Of a stretch of 64,000 nucleotides of DNA, positions 41,946 to 49,977 are shown in pieces. This DNA is from Roseomonas sp. GTDB lineage: Bacteria > Pseudomonadota > Alphaproteobacteria > Acetobacterales > Acetobacteraceae. The notes below the pieces were generated by a model, which did not search any database, was not told the DNA's origin, and saw nothing but the letters and a program-made list of their open reading frames with translations. The translations under genes and the position numbers were made by a program. Each line of letters begins with the position of its first letter. Position 1 is the first letter of the stretch. Where the stretch lies: NCBI GenBank assembly GCA_031180725.1, contig JAPSLO010000009.1, positions 124,001-188,000 on the forward strand, given 5' to 3'.

Positions 41946-42962
41946 GTGACCCAGGCCACCCGTCGCACTCTACTGATGACCGCGCTGGCGCTGCCGGCGC
42001 TTTCGCGCGCCCATGCGGCCGATCCTGTGAAGATCCGCATCGGCTGGTCCACCATGCCGTCGCATCTGGTGCCGGCCGTGTATCAGGCGCGCCAAGCGAT
42101 GCGGCATTACGGCCGCAGCTATGTGGTGGAGCCCATCAATTTCACGGCCAGCACGCCGCAGATCACGGCCATGGCAGCGAATCAGGTGGATATCGGCGCT
42201 TTCGCCCCCACCGCCATGGCGCTCGCTGTCATCAATGCACGGCTCGACATGCGGGTGCTGGCGGACATGCTGCAGGACGGCGTGGGCAATTACCGTTCGC
42301 AGACGCTGTATGTGAAGGCGGATTCGCCCATCCGTACGCCGGCCGATCTGCGTGGCAAGCGCATCGGGGTGAACGGCATCGGCTCCGCCAGCTATACCGC
42401 GATCGTGGCCATGCTGCGGAAGGTGGGCCTGAACGAGCGCACCGATGTCACTTGGGTCGAGGTGAGCTTCGCCAACCAGCTTCCCTTCATTGAGGACGGC
42501 AAGATCGACGGCACCACTATCCCGCTGCCCATGGGGACGGATCTGGAGAAGGCCGGGCGCTACCGGGCCTTGTTCACCGCTCGGGATGCGATGGGGCCCA
42601 CGCAGTTCACCTTCTTCGCGGCCCGCGCGCAGTTCCTGGAAGCCAACCGTGCGGCAGTGACGGATTGCATCGAGGACTACACCCGCGTGGTGCGCTGGAT
42701 GTATGACCCCGCCAACCGGGCGGAGGCGCTGCGCATTATCGGAGAGGTTTCGCGTCGGCCCGTCGACTCGCTGCAGTACATGCTGACGGAGGAGGACTAC
42801 TACCGCGATCCCTTCCTGATCCCGAATGTGGAAGGCGTGCAGTCCACCATCGACGTCACCCACTCGCTGGGTTTCCTGCCGCGTCGCATTCAGGTGGCGC
42901 CGCAATACGTGGATCTCAGCTTCGTCATGGAGTCGAAGCGTCGGATCGAAGCCGGCGCCTGA
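41946..42962 (+). CDS. ABC transporter substrate-binding protein, NitT/TauT (SsuA/THI5-like)
   Basis: 338 residues with a signal peptide carrying a twin-arginine-like RRTLLMTALALPALSRAHA. Mature start KIRIGWSTMPSHLVPAVYQ, then NFTASTPQITAMAANQVDIGAFAP and GKRIGVNGIGSASYTAIVAML, the standard fold of SsuA/THI5-like receptors. Lower similarity to canonical sulfonate receptors by eye, so the ligand (aliphatic sulfonate, nitrogen ring compound, aromatic acid) is open. Completes the importer encoded at 39631-41922. Confidence 0.87.
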   Translation: MTQATRRTLLMTALALPALSRAHAADPVKIRIGWSTMPSHLVPAVYQARQAMRHYGRSYVVEPINFTASTPQITAMAANQVDIGAFAPTAMALAVINARLDMRVLADMLQDGVGNYRSQTLYVKADSPIRTPADLRGKRIGVNGIGSASYTAIVAMLRKVGLNERTDVTWVEVSFANQLPFIEDGKIDGTTIPLPMGTDLEKAGRYRALFTARDAMGPTQFTFFAARAQFLEANRAAVTDCIEDYTRVVRWMYDPANRAEALRIIGEVSRRPVDSLQYMLTEEDYYRDPFLIPNVEGVQSTIDVTHSLGFLPRRIQVAPQYVDLSFVMESKRRIEAGA

Positions 42963-43271
42963 TCGGGCGGCGCAGGCTGTCCGCCAGGCGCCGTCGCCAT
43001 ACTCGCCCAGACGGCCTGAAGGTTTAGGCCCCGCGCCCCACTGGCTCCTGCCGGTCCCAGGGGTAGGGAAGGGGCTTTCGCGATCAACGAGCTTCCTGCG
43101 CAGGGGCTCCGGCAGTCGTACGGACTGTCGGGCTCCCTGTGGCCGCGGCTGCGGCACGGCTGATCGGGTCACGATCGTGCGCAAGGTCGATTGTGCATCA
43201 TATGCGTTCGGTACATCCTGCGCCCGCTACGCCCCGGGAAAGCTGGGGCGGCAAGTCGGGAAGGAAACAGG
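42963..43271. other. Gap of 309 bases before a Bug receptor gene, with a GCAT-CAT-ATGC site
   Basis: No credible gene. It contains a weak hairpin (GGCCT 43013-43017 with AGGCC 43026-43030), a CAGTC/GACTG inverted repeat (43113-43127), and at 43195-43205 the AT-rich inverted repeat GCAT-CAT-ATGC, about 70 bases before the Bug start. That last site shares TGCATCAT with the motif at 44301 and others in 51.9-52.0 kb and is a candidate operator. Confidence 0.45.
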
Positions 43272-44267
43272 ATGATCCTCGGAAGACGTCGCCTGGCGGC
43301 CGTGGCCGCCGCTGCTGCCAGCTCCGCATTCGGCCGCCAAGCCACCGCACAAACCGCCATCCCCTGGCGCCCCTCGCGCCCGGTGACGCTCGTGGTGCCC
43401 TTTGCGGCCGGCGGCACCACGGATGCCATGGCGCGGCTCGTGGCCCAGCCGCTCGGCCAGTATTTCGGCCAGTCCGTGGTGGTGGAGAACGTGACCGGCG
43501 CCAGCGGCAATATCGGCGCGGCGCGCGTGGCCCGCAGCCCCGGCGACGGCCATACCGCGATGCTGACCCATGTGGGCGTGCTGGCGATCAACCAGCACCT
43601 GTTCAACAACATGCCCTTCGACGCCACGCGGGACTTCGCGCCGGTCGGGCTGGTCTGCACCAATCCAATGGCCCTGCTGGTTTCGGCACGTTCGGGCATC
43701 GCGGACCTGCCTGCCCTGATCGCGCGCGCCAGGGCCGGGAATCTGCGGATTGCGACCTCAGGCAACGGCTCCACGCTGCATATCGGCGCCCTCCAGTTCC
43801 TGGCCGCAGTGGGAGGGCGTGGGGACCTCATTCCCTACCGCGGCGGCGCACCGGCGGTGAACGACCTGCTCGCCGGCGTAGTGGACATGCTGGTGGAACA
43901 AGCCGTAAGCGCCATTCCGAACCAGCAGGGCGGGCAGGCCAAGGCCATGCTCGTCACCGGCCAGGCGCGCCTGCCGGCGATGCCGGATGTGCCCACCGCC
44001 GCGGAAGCCGGGCTGCCCTCGATGGATTTTGAGGTCTGGAACGGCATCGTGCTGCCGCGCTCCGCCTCGGGGGAGGTGATTTCAGGCTGGTCCGCCGGGC
44101 TTGCCGCCGCCCTATCGGATGCCACCGTGCGCGGCCGGCTGGAACAGTTTTCCGCCCGCTTGCCCAACCATGATGAGCAGGCGCCGTCCCACTTGGGCCG
44201 GCTGATCGCCGCCGACGGCGAGAAATGGGGGCAGCTGCTGCGCGACAAGGTGACGAAGGAGGGCTGA
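43272..44267 (+). CDS. Bug/TctC-family periplasmic solute-binding protein
   Basis: 331 residues from ATG 43272 (AGGAAACAGG upstream). Signal peptide with LGRRRLAAVAAAAASSAFG and cleavage near ATAQT. Ligand loop RPVTLVVPFAAGGTTDAMARLV is the canonical AAGGTTD Bug form. SGNGSTLHIGALQFLA, LIPYRGGAPAVNDLLAG and DVPTAAEAGLPSMDF complete the pattern. It lies just before the acid-CoA ligase operon (48-base gap to its ATG) and may supply the acid activated there. Confidence 0.88.
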   Translation: MILGRRRLAAVAAAAASSAFGRQATAQTAIPWRPSRPVTLVVPFAAGGTTDAMARLVAQPLGQYFGQSVVVENVTGASGNIGAARVARSPGDGHTAMLTHVGVLAINQHLFNNMPFDATRDFAPVGLVCTNPMALLVSARSGIADLPALIARARAGNLRIATSGNGSTLHIGALQFLAAVGGRGDLIPYRGGAPAVNDLLAGVVDMLVEQAVSAIPNQQGGQAKAMLVTGQARLPAMPDVPTAAEAGLPSMDFEVWNGIVLPRSASGEVISGWSAGLAAALSDATVRGRLEQFSARLPNHDEQAPSHLGRLIAADGEKWGQLLRDKVTKEG

Positions 44268-44281
44268 GTTCGGCAGGCGCC

Positions 44282-44315
44282 TTGACGCTTCCATTATAGA
44301 ATGCATCATATATCC
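44282..44315 (+). promoter_or_regulatory. Promoter-like AT-rich stretch with an ATGCATCAT site before the ligase operon
   Basis: TTGACG at 44282-44287 resembles a -35 element, and an AT-rich run (44301-44313, containing ATGCATCAT at 44301-44309) ends immediately before the gene start at 44316. No Shine-Dalgarno sequence precedes that ATG, so a leaderless or very short-leader transcript is conceivable. The ATGCATCAT recurs in other promoter gaps of this region. Confidence 0.4.
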
Positions 44316-45455
44316 ATGCTGATGCTCGAAGCCGAAGGCAAGGCGTTGCTGGCCGGGGTGGGGGTTCCTGTCCCGGCCGGTGCGCAGCTTGTCCGCTCCC
44401 CGGAAGCGCTCGCTGCGCTTCCCCTATCCTTCCCCATGGCTGCCAAAGCCCAGGTCCGCAGTGGTGGCCGCGGCAAGGCGGGTGGCGTGCGCCGCTGCGA
44501 CAGCCTCACGGATGCACAGGCCGCCGTGGCCGCCATCCTGGGCACGCGCTTCGGCGGCGAACTGCCCGATGGCGTCCTACTGGAGCCCTGGCTGCCCATC
44601 GCGCGGGAGATGTACCTCTCCGTGGTGGCCGATGGCCGAGCCGGCGGCTTTGTCGCGCTCTATGCGCCGGAAGGGGGCGTGGAAGTCGAATCCGGCCCGC
44701 CGCCGCTGCGCTACGAGATCGGTCCGGCGCGCAATTTCCGCGCCCATGTCTTCCGCAAGCTGCTGGAAGGCGTGGAGATCGACCGCGGCGTGCGGGAGAA
44801 GGTTGTGGCGCTGACGCGCCGGCTGCTGCAGGTCGCCGCCGCGCATGACTGCACGACAGTGGAGATCAATCCGCTGATCCGCTTGCAGGATGGCAGCCTG
44901 GTAGCGGGCGACGCCAAGGTGGTGCGCGACGACGCAGCCGCCTTCCGCCATGCCGATCTGGAAGCCGCCCTGGCCGCGGAACGGGCGCGGGAGCCCGAGG
45001 ATGTGCGCCGCTGCCAGGATGCCAGCCTGATGCTGGTGTGGCTGGAAGGGGAGGTCGGGCTGATCTCCGGCGGCGCCGGCATGACCATGGCGGCAATGGA
45101 TGCCATTGCGGCTGCTGGCGGCGCGCCGGCCTGCTTCCTCGACACCAGCGGCAATCCCACCCCGGCCGGCTTCGGCCTCGCCTTCGAACTGCTGGACCGT
45201 AACCCGGGTGTGCGGGCCATCCTGGTCAGCATGTTCGGCGGCGGACTCCACACGGACCGCGTGGCGAGGACGCTGGTGAACATCCTGGCCACACGCGGAC
45301 CGGACGCGAAGCCGGTTGTGCTGCGCCTGCAGGGCACGGGCAGTGATGCCGCGACCGAGATTCTGAAGGCGGCGGGCTACGCGAACCACTCTTCGCTGGA
45401 AGCGGCGGTGGCCGAGGTCGTCGCGCGCAGCCGCGACGAAGGGGGTAGGGCATGA
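44316..45455 (+). CDS. Acid-CoA ligase beta subunit (SucC/MtkA-like)
   Basis: 379 residues from ATG 44316; from this start the spacing to GVPVP equals that in SucC, whereas ATG 44301 would add five residues and lie in a probable operator. ATP-grasp domain (about 1-235: FPMAAKAQVRSGGRGKAGGV, EINPLIRLQDGSLVAGDAKV with Mg-binding Asn/Asp) and a CoA-ligase domain (245-379: VGLISGGAGMTMAAMD, FLDTSGNPT, MFGGGLHTDRVA). The succinyl-CoA synthetase core is diverged and the local genes are catabolic, so a dedicated ligase for malate or another di-acid is more likely than the TCA-cycle enzyme. Confidence 0.87.
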   Translation: MLMLEAEGKALLAGVGVPVPAGAQLVRSPEALAALPLSFPMAAKAQVRSGGRGKAGGVRRCDSLTDAQAAVAAILGTRFGGELPDGVLLEPWLPIAREMYLSVVADGRAGGFVALYAPEGGVEVESGPPPLRYEIGPARNFRAHVFRKLLEGVEIDRGVREKVVALTRRLLQVAAAHDCTTVEINPLIRLQDGSLVAGDAKVVRDDAAAFRHADLEAALAAERAREPEDVRRCQDASLMLVWLEGEVGLISGGAGMTMAAMDAIAAAGGAPACFLDTSGNPTPAGFGLAFELLDRNPGVRAILVSMFGGGLHTDRVARTLVNILATRGPDAKPVVLRLQGTGSDAATEILKAAGYANHSSLEAAVAEVVARSRDEGGRA

Positions 45456-46348
45456 GCATTCTTCTCCAGGCCGGCGCCCGCGTCGTGATCTTCGGCATCA
45501 CCGGCCGCTTCGGCAGCTTCTCGATCCGCGACCTGCGGGAATCCGGCACGGCGGTGGTGGCCGGTGTGGTGCCCGGCCGTGGCGGCCAGTCCGTGGAAGG
45601 CGCGCCGGTCTTCAACTCGGCCGAGGAGGCGGTGCGGGAGACGGGTGCGGATTGCGCTCTGGTCTACGTGCCCGCGCCGCTGGCGCTGGACGCGGTATTG
45701 GAGGCGGTAGAGGCCGGCTGCAGGCTGATCGCCTATCCCGGTGATGGCCTGCCGGTGGCCGATGCGATGGAGATGCGCGCCGCGGCACGGGCGCGCGGCG
45801 CCTGGCTAGTCGGGCCGAACTCGCCGGGCCTGATCTCCCCGGGTAAGGCGAAGCTGGGCTTCGCGCCGAGCTTCTGCTTCCGGCCGGGGCCGGTCGGTGT
45901 GATCTCGCGCAGCGGGTCGCTTTCCTACGAGGCGTCGTACCGCCTTTCGCAGGCGGGCATCGGCCAGACCACCGTCATTGGCATCGGCGGCGACCCGGTG
46001 AAGGGTGTCACCGCAGCGGAAGCCGTGGCGATGTTCCACGAGGATCCCGAGACTGCCGCCATCGTCTATCTCGGCGAGATCGGCGGCACCGATGAATACG
46101 CCGTAGCGGACTACGCGAAGCGGCCGGGCGCGAAGCCGGTGACGGCGCTGCTGGTCGGCCGCACCGCGCCGCCCGGCAAGAAGATGGGCCACGCCGCGGC
46201 CTTGGTCGGTGGCTACGCCGATACCTGGGCCGCGAAAGTCGAGGCCCTGGCTGCCGCCGGCGTGAATGTCGCACGCAGTCTCGATCAGCTTCCCGAGGCC
46301 GCCGCGCAATCCCTGGCCCGCGCAGGCCTGACGCCCGCCGCCGCCTGA
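45452..46348 (+). CDS. Acid-CoA ligase alpha subunit (SucD/MtkB-like)
   Basis: 298 residues. CoA-binding Rossmann domain opening with RVVIFGITGRFGSFS (about 10-24), then GPNSPGLISPGKAKLGF, GPVGVISRSGSLSYEASY and GIGGDPVKGVT, and the phosphorylated His247 in KKMGHAAALVGG. The partner of the preceding beta subunit (ATGA overlap). Sequence is divergent at GVTGxxG (here GITGRFG) compared with housekeeping SucD. The pair forms acyl-CoA from acid, ATP and CoA via a phospho-His intermediate. Confidence 0.89.
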   Translation: MSILLQAGARVVIFGITGRFGSFSIRDLRESGTAVVAGVVPGRGGQSVEGAPVFNSAEEAVRETGADCALVYVPAPLALDAVLEAVEAGCRLIAYPGDGLPVADAMEMRAAARARGAWLVGPNSPGLISPGKAKLGFAPSFCFRPGPVGVISRSGSLSYEASYRLSQAGIGQTTVIGIGGDPVKGVTAAEAVAMFHEDPETAAIVYLGEIGGTDEYAVADYAKRPGAKPVTALLVGRTAPPGKKMGHAAALVGGYADTWAAKVEALAAAGVNVARSLDQLPEAAAQSLARAGLTPAAA

Positions 46349-46392
46349 TCCACATGCAACCGACCACGACTGCCCGAGAGGAACCGTCACGC

Positions 46393-47595
46393 ATGAGCTC
46401 CGCTGAGATCACCATGGCCGACCGCCCCGCGGAGGGCCGGATCACCGATGAGGCCATTGCCGAGGCGCGCAAGATGATCGGCATGCAGCTGCGGCCGGAA
46501 GGCCCGTATCTGCAGGACGCCACGCCGGACACGCTGCGCAACTGGTGCAACGGCATCGGCGACATGAACCCGCTTTATCGCGATGCTGAACATGGGCGGC
46601 TTTCCCGCCACGGCAGCCAGCTCGCGCATCCGATGTTCCCGATGGCCTATGGCTGGATCGGCCGCACGCGATGGGGCCTGCCCGGCGTGCACGGCTTCTA
46701 CGCTGGCAACGACTGGGAGCTGTTCCGCCACATCCGCCCCGGCGACCGCGTGAATGCGATCGAGCGCGTGGTGGGCGTGGAGGAGAAGCAAAGCAAGTTC
46801 TCCGGCCGCCTGGTGCTGCAGTATGTGGAGGCCAGCTACTTCAACCAGCGGGGCGAGCTGGTGGCACGCGGCCTGGGCTGGTGCACTCGGCACGAACGCA
46901 AGGCGGCGCGCGAGGCGGGCAAGTACAAGGACGTCAAGCCATATGAGTACACGCCGGAGGAGTTCGAGCGCCTGGACGAGGCCATCCTCGGTGAGGAAAA
47001 GAACATCCGCGGGAACATGGTGCGCTACTTCGAGGATGTGCATGTCGGCGAGGAATTGCCGTCGATCGTGCGCGGCCCGCTCTCGCTGATGGACACGATG
47101 GGCTTTCTGGTGGGCTGCGGCCGCGGCCACACCCATGGCATCGTGCTGAAGAATGCCGTGAAGCATCCCGGCCACTTCTTCCGCAACCCGGAAGCGGGTG
47201 GTGGCATCGAATACACCGGCATCGGCCATCACCGGGATTCGGTGGCGAAGGAGGTGGGCGTGCCCGGCACCTATGACTACGGCCCGCAGCGTTCCGCCTG
47301 GATGTGCAGCCTGGTCACCAACTGGATGGGTGACGCCGCCTTCCTGAAGCGCGTGCGCAGCGAGATGCGGCGCTTCAACACCATGGGCGACAGCACCTGG
47401 TGCAAGGGGAAGGTCGCGCGGAAATATATCAAGGACGGCTACGCCCTGGTGGATCTGGAGATCTGGGGCGAGAACCAGCGCGGCGAGCTGACCACGCCGG
47501 GCATGGCCACCGTCGTCCTGCCCTCCCGCGACATCAACAACAAGGTGTTCCTGGATGGCGCCGGCCTGGATCTGGACCTGCCGCTGATCCGCTGA
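46393..47595 (+). CDS. MaoC-like double hot-dog hydratase
   Basis: 400 residues from ATG 46393 (GAGAGGAA upstream); ATG 46354 lacks a ribosome site. Two hot-dog domains. In the N-terminal one, NWCNGIGDMNPLYRD matches the hydratase-2 motif G-D-x-N-P-(L)-H, but Tyr replaces the His. The C-terminal one has DYGPQRSAWMCSLVTNWMGD, the usual 'C-terminal MaoC' dimer segment. Enoyl-CoA hydratase/dehydratase activity on a CoA ester is expected; the loss of the motif His may change the reaction. Lies between the ligase and the CoA-transferase pair. Confidence 0.82.
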   Translation: MSSAEITMADRPAEGRITDEAIAEARKMIGMQLRPEGPYLQDATPDTLRNWCNGIGDMNPLYRDAEHGRLSRHGSQLAHPMFPMAYGWIGRTRWGLPGVHGFYAGNDWELFRHIRPGDRVNAIERVVGVEEKQSKFSGRLVLQYVEASYFNQRGELVARGLGWCTRHERKAAREAGKYKDVKPYEYTPEEFERLDEAILGEEKNIRGNMVRYFEDVHVGEELPSIVRGPLSLMDTMGFLVGCGRGHTHGIVLKNAVKHPGHFFRNPEAGGGIEYTGIGHHRDSVAKEVGVPGTYDYGPQRSAWMCSLVTNWMGDAAFLKRVRSEMRRFNTMGDSTWCKGKVARKYIKDGYALVDLEIWGENQRGELTTPGMATVVLPSRDINNKVFLDGAGLDLDLPLIR

Positions 47596-47623
47596 CCAGC
47601 GACATCGCAAGGGAGGAACGGCG

Positions 47624-48769
47624 ATGAGCGAGGTGAAGCAGGAAGTCGGGCCCCTGGCCGGCTTCCGCGTTGTCGAGCGCGCCTCGGGCGTCGCCGCGGC
47701 CGCGGCGGGACGCCTGCTAGCGACGATGGGAGCCGAGGTGGTGCTGGCGGAGGATCCCGCCGGCACGCTGCTGCGGCGTGAGCCGCCCCTCATCGGGGAA
47801 GGGACCAGCGCTCTCTTCGCCTATCTCGCCGCCGGCAAGCGCAGCGTGGTGGTGGAGGGGGAGGAGGCCCTGCATGCCCTCCTCGCCACCGCCGACATCC
47901 TGATCGATGACACGCCGCTCGATCAGCGCGCCCTGCTGGGGTTGGATGCTGCCGTGATTCGGCGGCGCCATCCGCGGCTGGTGCATGTCTCTGTCCTGCC
48001 CTTCGGCGCCAGCGGGCCGAAGGCAGGCTGGCGCGGGGAGGAGGTGAACCTCATCCATGCCTCGGGCGAGGGCTACCTGCTGCCGAACGGGCTTTCCGTG
48101 GAGCTGTTCCCGGACCGGCCGCCGCTGAAGATCGCCGGACATTTCGCCTGCTGGCAGGCAGGCGTCGCAGCGGCGCTTGGCGCTCTGTCCGCGCTCTGGA
48201 CTGGCACGGGGCAGTTCGTGGACGTTTCCGTACAGGATGCCGCGCTGGCGGTGGGCGCCTTCGCCATACAGCGGCTGGGCGACGGCTCGGTGGAACACCG
48301 TACCACGCGCTCCTTCCGCTTCGGCGGCGTGCTGCAATGCGCCGACGGCCACGTGGAGTTGCTGACGCTGGAGGAACGCCAGTGGCAGGGGTTGGTGAAG
48401 CTGATGGGCGAGCCGGACTGGGCGAAGGACTCGGAACTCGCCGACCCCGTGAAGCGCAGCAGTCATGGCGCCGCGATCAACCAGCGCATCCGCGCCTGGG
48501 CCGCTTCATGGAAGGTGGAGGATCTGGTGGCGCGGGCGCAGGAACTGGGCGTGCCGATGGCCCGCTACAACACGCCGGCGGACATCCTTGCCGGCCCGCA
48601 TGAGGCCGCGCGCGGCATCTTTGCGCCGATCGAGGTGCCGGGCGTGGGATCGTTGCCGGTCTTCACCGCGCCAATGCGCTTCGGCCCGGATGCTCTATCC
48701 CTGGCGGGCCCGCCACCACTGGGCGCCGACCAGGCGCTGCTGGCGCAACGCCATGCGGAGGTCGCCTGA
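47624..48769 (+). CDS. Class III CoA-transferase (CaiB/BaiF) family, catalytic Asp absent
   Basis: 381 residues. CaiB/BaiF fold: LAGFRVVERASG opening, RRHPRLVHVSVLPFGASGP, EGYLLPNG, GTGQFVDVSVQDAAL and a C-terminal GVPMARYNTPADILAGPH segment. Counting back from GTGQ to the equivalent of formyl-CoA transferase Asp169, this protein has Gly172/His173 (IAGHFAC) instead of Asp. The next gene, only 3 bases away, keeps that Asp. It is therefore likely the non-catalytic partner in a heteromeric CoA-transferase, as known for succinyl-CoA:benzylsuccinate transferase BbsEF. Confidence 0.85.
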   Translation: MSEVKQEVGPLAGFRVVERASGVAAAAAGRLLATMGAEVVLAEDPAGTLLRREPPLIGEGTSALFAYLAAGKRSVVVEGEEALHALLATADILIDDTPLDQRALLGLDAAVIRRRHPRLVHVSVLPFGASGPKAGWRGEEVNLIHASGEGYLLPNGLSVELFPDRPPLKIAGHFACWQAGVAAALGALSALWTGTGQFVDVSVQDAALAVGAFAIQRLGDGSVEHRTTRSFRFGGVLQCADGHVELLTLEERQWQGLVKLMGEPDWAKDSELADPVKRSSHGAAINQRIRAWAASWKVEDLVARAQELGVPMARYNTPADILAGPHEAARGIFAPIEVPGVGSLPVFTAPMRFGPDALSLAGPPPLGADQALLAQRHAEVA

Positions 48770-48771
48770 CC

Positions 48772-49968
48772 ATGGCCGGACCCCTGGCAGGGCTGCGCAT
48801 CGCGGATTTTACCGTGCATGCAGCGGGACCCTTTTGCACGCATATGCTGGCGCAGCTCGGTGCCGAGGTGATCAAGGTCGAAAGCGCGCATCGCCCCGAC
48901 ATCTTCCGCAAGCCGCATCCCGTGTACGGCCGGATGGGCGCGGCCACCTTCGACCAAGTGGCCTCCGCCAAGCATTCCATCCGGCTGAACCTGAAGCACC
49001 CGAAAGGCATCGCGCTGGCGAAGCAACTCGTCGCGCAGAGCGACGTGGCGGCGGAGAGCTTCCGGCCGGGCGTCATGGCGCGGCTCGGCCTGGGCTATGA
49101 GGCGCTGAAGGCGGTGAAGGCTGACATCGTGATGCTCTCCGTCTCCTCTTCGGGACAGACTGGGCCGCATTCGTATTTTGCCGGCTATGCGCCGCTGTTC
49201 GGCGCCTGGGGCGGGCTCGGCTGGCTGTCGGGCTATGAGGACGGGCCGCCGGTGGAGATGCGGCACGTGATGGACCATTCCGTCGGGCTGCATGCGGCCA
49301 TGGCGGTGATGGCCGCGCTACATCGGCGGCGCCGCACGGGGCAGGGCTGCCATGTGGATGTCTGCGCGCGCGAAGTCGCCTCGGCCGCAGCAGGGGAGGC
49401 GCTGCTGGAGGCGGCCGCCGGCCATACCCCGCGGCGCTGGGGCAATGCGCATCCACGCATGTCGCCGCATGGGGTCTATCCGGCGCGGGGCGATGATTCC
49501 TGGCTGACCATAGCGGTGGCGGATGAGCGCGCCTGGCGCGGCCTTCTGGCCGTGATTGGCCGGCCGGATCTGGCTGACGATCCGCGCTTCGCCACGGAAG
49601 CTGCGCGCCACACCGCGCGCGTCGAGCTGGACGCGATAATCGCCGGATGGACGCGCGAGCAGGATGCCGAAGATGCCGCCGCCCGGCTGCAGGAAGCCGG
49701 CTGCGCGGCGCATCCGTCCTGGGCAACGCCGCAGATCGCTGGGGATGCGCATCTGCGTGCGCGCGGCGCAATCGTGGACGCGCCGGAGCCGGACGGGCGC
49801 ATCCGCGCCGCCGTCGGCATCCCGGTGCGGCTCTCCGCCACTCCGCCGCGCGGCATCTGGCGTGGAACGCCGCAACTCGGCGAAGACGAGGACCGCGTCT
49901 TCGGCGAGCTGCTCGGGCTGGACCGCGCCGCGCGCGAGGCGCTGGAAGCCGAGGGCGCCATCTGTTGA
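48772..49968 (+). CDS. Class III CoA-transferase (CaiB/BaiF), catalytic subunit
   Basis: 398 residues. LAGLRIADFTVHAAGPFCT, VIKVESAHRPDIFRK, LNLKHPKG, MLSVSSSGQTGPHS and HRRRRTGQGCHVDVCAREV are the family hallmarks. Catalytic Asp168 is present (VMDHSVGLHAAM), which forms the anhydride and then aspartyl-CoA thioester during transfer. The gene starts 3 bases after the Asp-less paralogue. The likely reaction is moving CoA from one acyl-CoA (for example succinyl-CoA) to an organic acid. Confidence 0.88.
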   Translation: MAGPLAGLRIADFTVHAAGPFCTHMLAQLGAEVIKVESAHRPDIFRKPHPVYGRMGAATFDQVASAKHSIRLNLKHPKGIALAKQLVAQSDVAAESFRPGVMARLGLGYEALKAVKADIVMLSVSSSGQTGPHSYFAGYAPLFGAWGGLGWLSGYEDGPPVEMRHVMDHSVGLHAAMAVMAALHRRRRTGQGCHVDVCAREVASAAAGEALLEAAAGHTPRRWGNAHPRMSPHGVYPARGDDSWLTIAVADERAWRGLLAVIGRPDLADDPRFATEAARHTARVELDAIIAGWTREQDAEDAAARLQEAGCAAHPSWATPQIAGDAHLRARGAIVDAPEPDGRIRAAVGIPVRLSATPPRGIWRGTPQLGEDEDRVFGELLGLDRAAREALEAEGAIC

Positions 49969-49977
49969 GGAAGGGCC

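Noticed and set aside
42963-43271. Gene in the 309-base gap before the Bug receptor
   Set aside because: Open frames here are short shadow frames; the Bug signal peptide starts cleanly at 43272.
44301-44315. Start of the ligase beta subunit at ATG 44301
   Set aside because: It would add HIS-rich MHHIS before a start (44316) whose spacing to GVPVP equals that in SucC, and it overlaps the recurrent ATGCATCAT site.
44316-46348. Housekeeping succinyl-CoA synthetase (sucCD of the TCA cycle)
   Set aside because: Divergent motifs, no neighbouring sdh/suc genes and a catabolic CoA operon context; a dedicated acid-CoA ligase is more likely.
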